NCBI RefSeq assembly: GCF_039526245.1 | Contig: NZ_BAAAIV010000025.1 | Span: 240,159 to 304,158 of the forward strand | Source: Arthrobacter_H rhombi | Lineage (GTDB): Bacteria > Actinomycetota > Actinomycetes > Actinomycetales > Micrococcaceae | DNA length: 64,000 bases | Reading direction: 5' to 3' | The notes under the pieces: generated by a model | The model's database searches: none | What the model was told of the DNA's origin: nothing | What the model saw: only the letters and a program-made list of their open reading frames with translations | In this document: positions 61,213 through 64,000 of the stretch, in pieces | Layout of the letters: every line of letters begins with the position of its first letter | How positions within the stretch are numbered: the first letter of the stretch is position 1 | Position numbers and translations under genes: made by a program

Positions 61213-61824
61213 ATGGACATTGGGTATGCGCGCGTTTCGACTGCGAAACAGGACCTCGACCGGCAGATCGATGCCCTGCAAGCCGAGGGCATCGCCGATC
61301 GGCATATCTACGTGGACAGGAAATCCGGCTCGACCACCAACCGTCCCGGGCTTCGCGAGGCGCGGGACCAGGCGCGGGATGGTGACGTGATCGTCGTGCA
61401 CACCCTGGACCGGCTCGGCCGCACCGTTCGCGATACCTTGAACCTCATCCACGACCTCGCCGAGCGCGGCGTCGGCGTACGGAACCTGGCCGATCCCATC
61501 CGAGTCGACTCGGCCAACCCCGAGGACCCCATGTCCCAACTCGCGGTGGTCATGCTGGCACTCTTCGGCCAGATGGAGAGGACCTACGCAATCGAGCGGG
61601 CAGCCCACGCCCGCGCAGTGGCCACCAGCAAAGGCAAGCGCATCGGCCGGCCCAGCGTCGTCGACCCGTCGAAACTCGCCTACGCCGAACACCTGCGCGA
61701 CCAGGGCAACTCCATCCGGGAAATCGTGGAGAAGACCGGCATCACCCGCTCAAGCCTCTACCGCCACCTGCCGCCCCGACCCCCGGAAATTCTGACCGCC
61801 GAGGGAGAACGCGAGAAACACTGA
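61213..61824 (+). CDS. serine recombinase (Tn3-type resolvase, TniR-like)
   Basis: 203 residues. The N-terminal catalytic domain starts MDIGYARVSTAKQ with the nucleophile Ser9, and carries LDRLGR near 68 and the E helix (QMERTYAIERA near 122). A C-terminal helix-turn-helix (GNSIREIVEKTGITRSSLYRHL, near 166-187) binds res. In Tn402/Tn5053 elements such a protein resolves cointegrates. The gene ends 144 bases from the right terminal repeat. It is the only mobility gene recognised in the element. Confidence 0.9.
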   Translation: MDIGYARVSTAKQDLDRQIDALQAEGIADRHIYVDRKSGSTTNRPGLREARDQARDGDVIVVHTLDRLGRTVRDTLNLIHDLAERGVGVRNLADPIRVDSANPEDPMSQLAVVMLALFGQMERTYAIERAAHARAVATSKGKRIGRPSVVDPSKLAYAEHLRDQGNSIREIVEKTGITRSSLYRHLPPRPPEILTAEGEREKH

Positions 61825-61844
61825 AGCACACCATCAGGTTGCTG

Positions 61845-61860
61845 GTGCAGACGACTACGG
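61845..61860 (-). repeat. right subterminal repeat, inner copy
   Basis: On the minus strand CCGTAGTCGTCTGCAC shares 10 of its last 12 bases with the AGCCGACTGCAC of Tn402-type repeats. Confidence 0.5.
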
Positions 61861-61876
61861 ACCGGAATGCTGCTTG

Positions 61877-61894
61877 GTGCAGTGGACTTCGGAC
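61877..61894 (-). repeat. right subterminal repeat, outer copy
   Basis: On the minus strand GTCCGAAGTCCACTGCAC matches 15 of 18 positions of the GTCAGAAGCCGACTGCAC repeat known from Tn402 and class 1 integron ends. It also forms one arm of a hairpin at 61886-61912. Confidence 0.7.
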
Positions 61895-61941
61895 ATCATT
61901 GCCGTCCGAAGTACTGGATTACCCCGTCATGACGGCGATCC

Positions 61942-61968
61942 CAGTGCGGTCGACTTCTGAAAATGACA
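61942..61968 (-). repeat. right terminal inverted repeat of the transposon
   Basis: Reading inward on the minus strand it begins TGTCATTTTCAGAAGTCGAC, which matches the Tn402 IRt-type end as recalled and agrees with the left end at 23 of 27 positions. Confidence 0.85.
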
Positions 61969-61973
61969 AACGC
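61969..61973. repeat. 5-bp target-site duplication, right copy
   Basis: AACGC directly outside the right end repeats 48221-48225. Joining the two flanks at one copy reconstructs the empty site between the HMGL operon and the arsenic locus. Confidence 0.85.
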
Positions 61974-62002
61974 CTGTCGGCATGACGGGTCGATCCGCAT
62001 GG

Positions 62003-63295
62003 TCAGGACGGAGTGCCGGGGGCGGGAAGGAGCCGGCTGCTGCGGCGGTGAATCAGCATGAGCCAGAGCGTCAGGACTGCTGCTGCCAGTGACATCGCAG
62101 CCAAGACCAGGAGCGTCGGCTTCTCTCCCCAGCCGCTGATCAATGAGGTGCCCCAGACGGGGGCTGCGGCTTGGGCCAGCAGGGATGGAAGGGCTATTCG
62201 TCCCATGGTCCGTGCGTAGCGTTCCTGTCCGACGAGGGCCAGGGGAACGGTGCCGTTGGCGATGGAGTTCAGGCCGATCCCCGCCCCATACACGACCATG
62301 GGCAGGAGTAGTGGTCCGAGCCCGGTAGCCAGGAGTACGAGGGCGGTTGTGATGGCCGTGACCGCTGTGAGCATGGTCCACAACGGATGGCGTCGCCGGG
62401 CGAGGGTGAATTCAACGAGCCGGGCGCCCACCTGCGAGGGGCCGATGGCGGCAGCCAGGCCAACGGCGACGGTGCCACTGGCTCCCAGCGACGCCAGCAG
62501 CGTGAAGACGTGCACCGACACAACCGCCGATACGGAGGTGCCGAGTGTGGTGATGAGGGCAATGAGCGTCACGGGTTGCCACAGCAGGCCAGGCTGCCGG
62601 GCACTGGACGGCGGGTCCTGGTGGTGTTTTGCTGCTGGTTCGGGGCTGGCTTTGCCGTGCAGGGCGAGGCGCACATACAGCGGGAAGGTGACCAGCAGAT
62701 GCGCCGCGGCGTATGCCGCGCAGGTCCACCGCCAACCGAATTCGTTGGACAGCAAGGTGGTCAACGGCCAGCAGGCGGTGCTGGCGAAGCCGCCGAACAG
62801 CGTCAGGGCGGTGATGGGGGAGCGGGCCGTGGCCCCGTAGGCATGGCCCAGGACCGCGAATGCCCCGCTGTAGAGGCCGCCGCTCATGCCAGCTCCGAGG
62901 ACGACCCACGCGCCGAGGTAGAGCCATTGGTTGGGTGCCAGGGAGAGGGTGGCGAGCCCACCGGCCAACAGCAGGGCGCTTGCCGCCAGGACCTCTCGGC
63001 CATGGTTGCGCGAAACCAGGGAACCGATGGCGGGCGAGCCCAGCGCCGCGACGAGCAGTGCCACGGAAACACCGCCGACGACCCAGGCGTGCGGCCATCC
63101 GGTGTCGGCGGCTATCGGGGCTGCCAAGGGGGCTAGCAGGTAGAACGTCGAGCCCCACGACAGGATCTGCCCGAAGCCAAGGCCCGCGATGACGACGCCC
63201 CGCCGCGCAGGTGGGCCGCCGCCCGGACCGAATCCGGGCGCCCGCGTTGCCCGACGGCCGCCCCGAGCGGACTGGGGTTTGGCTGGAGGTTCCAC
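62003..63295 (-). CDS. MFS transporter of the arsenic locus
   Basis: 430 residues with 12 helices after a 30-residue basic N-terminus. GLGFGQILSWGSTFYLLAPLAAPIAADTG near 40-68 resembles the OxlT/YbfB-like MFS branch. GTG at 63295 immediately follows the ArsR stop TAG, so the two are one operon. Placement suggests efflux of an arsenic or organoarsenic compound, but the family alone does not show that. This transporter is outside the transposon. Confidence 0.78.
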   Translation of the reverse strand: MEPPAKPQSARGGRRATRAPGFGPGGGPPARRGVVIAGLGFGQILSWGSTFYLLAPLAAPIAADTGWPHAWVVGGVSVALLVAALGSPAIGSLVSRNHGREVLAASALLLAGGLATLSLAPNQWLYLGAWVVLGAGMSGGLYSGAFAVLGHAYGATARSPITALTLFGGFASTACWPLTTLLSNEFGWRWTCAAYAAAHLLVTFPLYVRLALHGKASPEPAAKHHQDPPSSARQPGLLWQPVTLIALITTLGTSVSAVVSVHVFTLLASLGASGTVAVGLAAAIGPSQVGARLVEFTLARRRHPLWTMLTAVTAITTALVLLATGLGPLLLPMVVYGAGIGLNSIANGTVPLALVGQERYARTMGRIALPSLLAQAAAPVWGTSLISGWGEKPTLLVLAAMSLAAAVLTLWLMLIHRRSSRLLPAPGTPS

Positions 63296-63646
63296 CTACA
63301 GGGCGAGGATGCTTTGCGAAGCGGCTTCCAGCGCCCCGGGAACCAGGGAGTAGTACGACCAGGTGCCGCGCTTCTCGCGGTTCAGCAACCCGGCGTCGAC
63401 CAGGATCTTCAGGTGGTGGGAGACCGTGGGCTGGCCCAGGTCGAGTGGTTCGGTCAGGTCGCAGACGCACGCCTCGCCACCCTCGCCGGACTTGACGATG
63501 GAAAGCAGCCGCAAGCGGTTCGGATCCGAGAGCGCCTTCAGGATGCGCGCCGTGGCTTGGGCCTCGATGGCATCGAGTGCCGGACCACCGGCTGGCTCGC
63601 AACAAGGCGCACCGGTGCGTGTTTCGGGTGCCAGCAGGGTTTCCAT
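63296..63646 (-). CDS. arsR: ArsR arsenic-responsive repressor
   Basis: 116 residues. Cys15 and Cys16 near the N-terminus and ACVCDL (Cys60 and Cys62) give two thiol sets; the N-terminal pair recalls the Corynebacterium ArsR type and CVCDL is the E. coli-type motif. The helix-turn-helix has LGQPTVSHHLKILVDAGLL near 74-92. ATG at 63646 is preferred because CACAAT on the minus strand lies six bases upstream, while a longer version would run through the operator. It is divergent from ACR3. Confidence 0.88.
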   Translation of the reverse strand: METLLAPETRTGAPCCEPAGGPALDAIEAQATARILKALSDPNRLRLLSIVKSGEGGEACVCDLTEPLDLGQPTVSHHLKILVDAGLLNREKRGTWSYYSLVPGALEAASQSILAL

Positions 63647-63664
63647 GGCCCCATTGTGCCATGG

Positions 63665-63717
63665 ATTGACATTTGTCGATATAGGTGTGGATACTTCTTG
63701 CATCGACAACCGTCAAT
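63665..63717. promoter_or_regulatory. twin ArsR operators between arsR and acr3
   Basis: ATTGAC-ATTT-GTCGAT at 63665-63680 and ATCGAC-AACC-GTCAAT at 63702-63717 are 6-4-6 near-palindromes whose half-sites mirror each other, with centres 37 bp apart. They lie between the divergent arsR and acr3 starts and match the usual arsenic-repressor half-site layout. Confidence 0.7.
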
Positions 63718-63743
63718 CCGATGTTGGATCTTCAAGGAGCCTC

Positions 63744-64000
63744 GTGAACACCGAGACCACCGCACCTGCCGTCCCGGGGGAGGCCGCCGTCGCAGGCAAG
63801 CTCTCCACCCTGGATCGGTTCCTGCCTGTTTGGATCATCGCGGCGATGGCCGCCGGCCTTTTGCTGGGCAGGTTCATCCCCGGGCTGGATTCGGCCCTGG
63901 ATGCGGTGAAGATCGGCTCGGTGTCCCTGCCGATCGCCATCGGCTTGCTGGTGATGATGTATCCGGTCCTGGCGAAGGTCCGCTACAACGAAACCGGCCG
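63744..64000 (+). CDS. acr3: ACR3-family arsenite efflux pump, N-terminal part
   Basis: The first 85 residues are visible; the gene runs off the right edge. GTG at 63744 follows AAGGAGCCTC. LSTLDRFLPVWIIAAMAAGLLLGRFIPGL (about 21-48) and LPIAIGLLVMMYPVLAKVRYNE near 60-81 are the ACR3 opening. The protein exports arsenite across the cell membrane. Divergent from arsR with two operators between. Confidence 0.9.
   Translation, partial: MNTETTAPAVPGEAAVAGKLSTLDRFLPVWIIAAMAAGLLLGRFIPGLDSALDAVKIGSVSLPIAIGLLVMMYPVLAKVRYNETG

Larger units (their letters stand above)
48226..61968. mobile_element. Tn402/Tn5053-type (Tni) transposon with metal-resistance cargo
   Basis: The element is 13,743 bp. Its ends, TGTCGTTTTCAGAAG at 48226 and, on the other strand, TGTCATTTTCAGAAG starting at 61968, match as I recall them the terminal repeats of Tn402, Tn5053 and class 1 integrons. 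They agree with each other at 23 of 27 positions and are flanked by a perfect 5-bp duplication. Subterminal 18-bp repeats follow at both ends. A Tn3-type serine recombinase, like TniR, lies beside the right end. No DDE transposase (tniA), ATPase (tniB) or tniQ was found inside, so movement would need these in trans or they were lost. The cargo is two CDF exporters with their ArsR-type sensors, a copper set and a riboswitch-controlled NlpC/P60 protein. Confidence 0.88.

Noticed and set aside
61886..61912. ACTTCGGAC/GTCCGAAGT hairpin read as terminator of the recombinase gene
   Set aside because: One arm belongs to a Tni subterminal repeat and there is no T-run, so it is more likely part of the transposon end.
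1..64000. CRISPR arrays, rRNA and tRNA genes
   Set aside because: No regularly spaced repeats or recognisable RNA gene sequences were seen.

Overview
The window is high-GC DNA with densely packed genes, many 4-bp ATGA overlaps between cistrons and several probable leaderless promoters. This gene style fits an actinobacterium. The choline oxidase at 2897-4504 closely resembles the Arthrobacter globiformis enzyme as I remember it, so an Arthrobacter-like member of the Micrococcaceae is the best guess. That placement is an inference. No rRNA, tRNA or CRISPR array was seen.

1-7.2 kb is an osmoprotectant locus: the C-terminal part of a BCCT transporter, a betaine-aldehyde dehydrogenase, choline oxidase and, after a 1.1-kb gene-free gap, choline-sulfatase. 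Together they would take up choline or choline-O-sulfate and convert it to glycine betaine. 7.2-14.2 kb holds housekeeping or metabolic genes: a LapA-like protein, an oxidoreductase, a polar amino-acid ABC transporter, a ferredoxin reductase and a YihY-type membrane protein. 14.4-22.6 kb is a tightly overlapping operon of a peptide-type ABC transporter and two flavin-type oxidative enzymes. It is preceded by a candidate SAM-sensing leader and is probably for scavenging organosulfur. One of its genes is split by an in-frame TAA.

22.7-36.8 kb contains a CitE-like lyase, a small YcnI/CopC copper operon, RraA, an MFS-GntR pair, a fumarylacetoacetate-hydrolase-family enzyme, and a nucleoside-scavenging operon (nucleoside hydrolase, MFS, ribokinase) with a divergent LacI regulator and two operators. 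It also has a decayed patch with an MNT antitoxin whose HEPN partner is truncated and a fragment of an ABC-2 permease. A PucR regulator at 35.6-36.8 kb faces a four-gene catabolic operon (MHS symporter, ThDP enzyme, amidohydrolase, M20 amidase). 44.3-48.1 kb is a GntP permease, CoA-transferase and HMG-CoA-lyase-like operon.

48,226-61,968 is a complete 13,743-bp mobile element with Tn402/Tn5053-type (Tni) ends: 27-bp imperfect terminal inverted repeats beginning TGTC(G/A)TTTTCAGAAG, subterminal repeats, and a perfect 5-bp target duplication AACGC on both sides. It carries a serine recombinase but no recognisable tniA, tniB or tniQ, so it looks non-autonomous. Its cargo is a metal-resistance set: an ArsR/CDF pair, a HesB-like protein, a cysteine-rich copper-storage protein, DUF6153 and DUF305 proteins, a BNR-type lipoprotein, CcdA, a multicopper oxidase, a CopB-type ATPase, a CmtR-like cadmium/lead sensor and a second CDF. 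It also carries, unexpectedly, an NlpC/P60 cell-wall hydrolase under a c-di-AMP (ydaO-type) riboswitch. Two CsoR-type operators lie inside the element but no csoR gene does. The chromosome resumes at 62 kb with an arsenic locus (MFS, ArsR, start of an ACR3 efflux pump) that has two ArsR-like operators.
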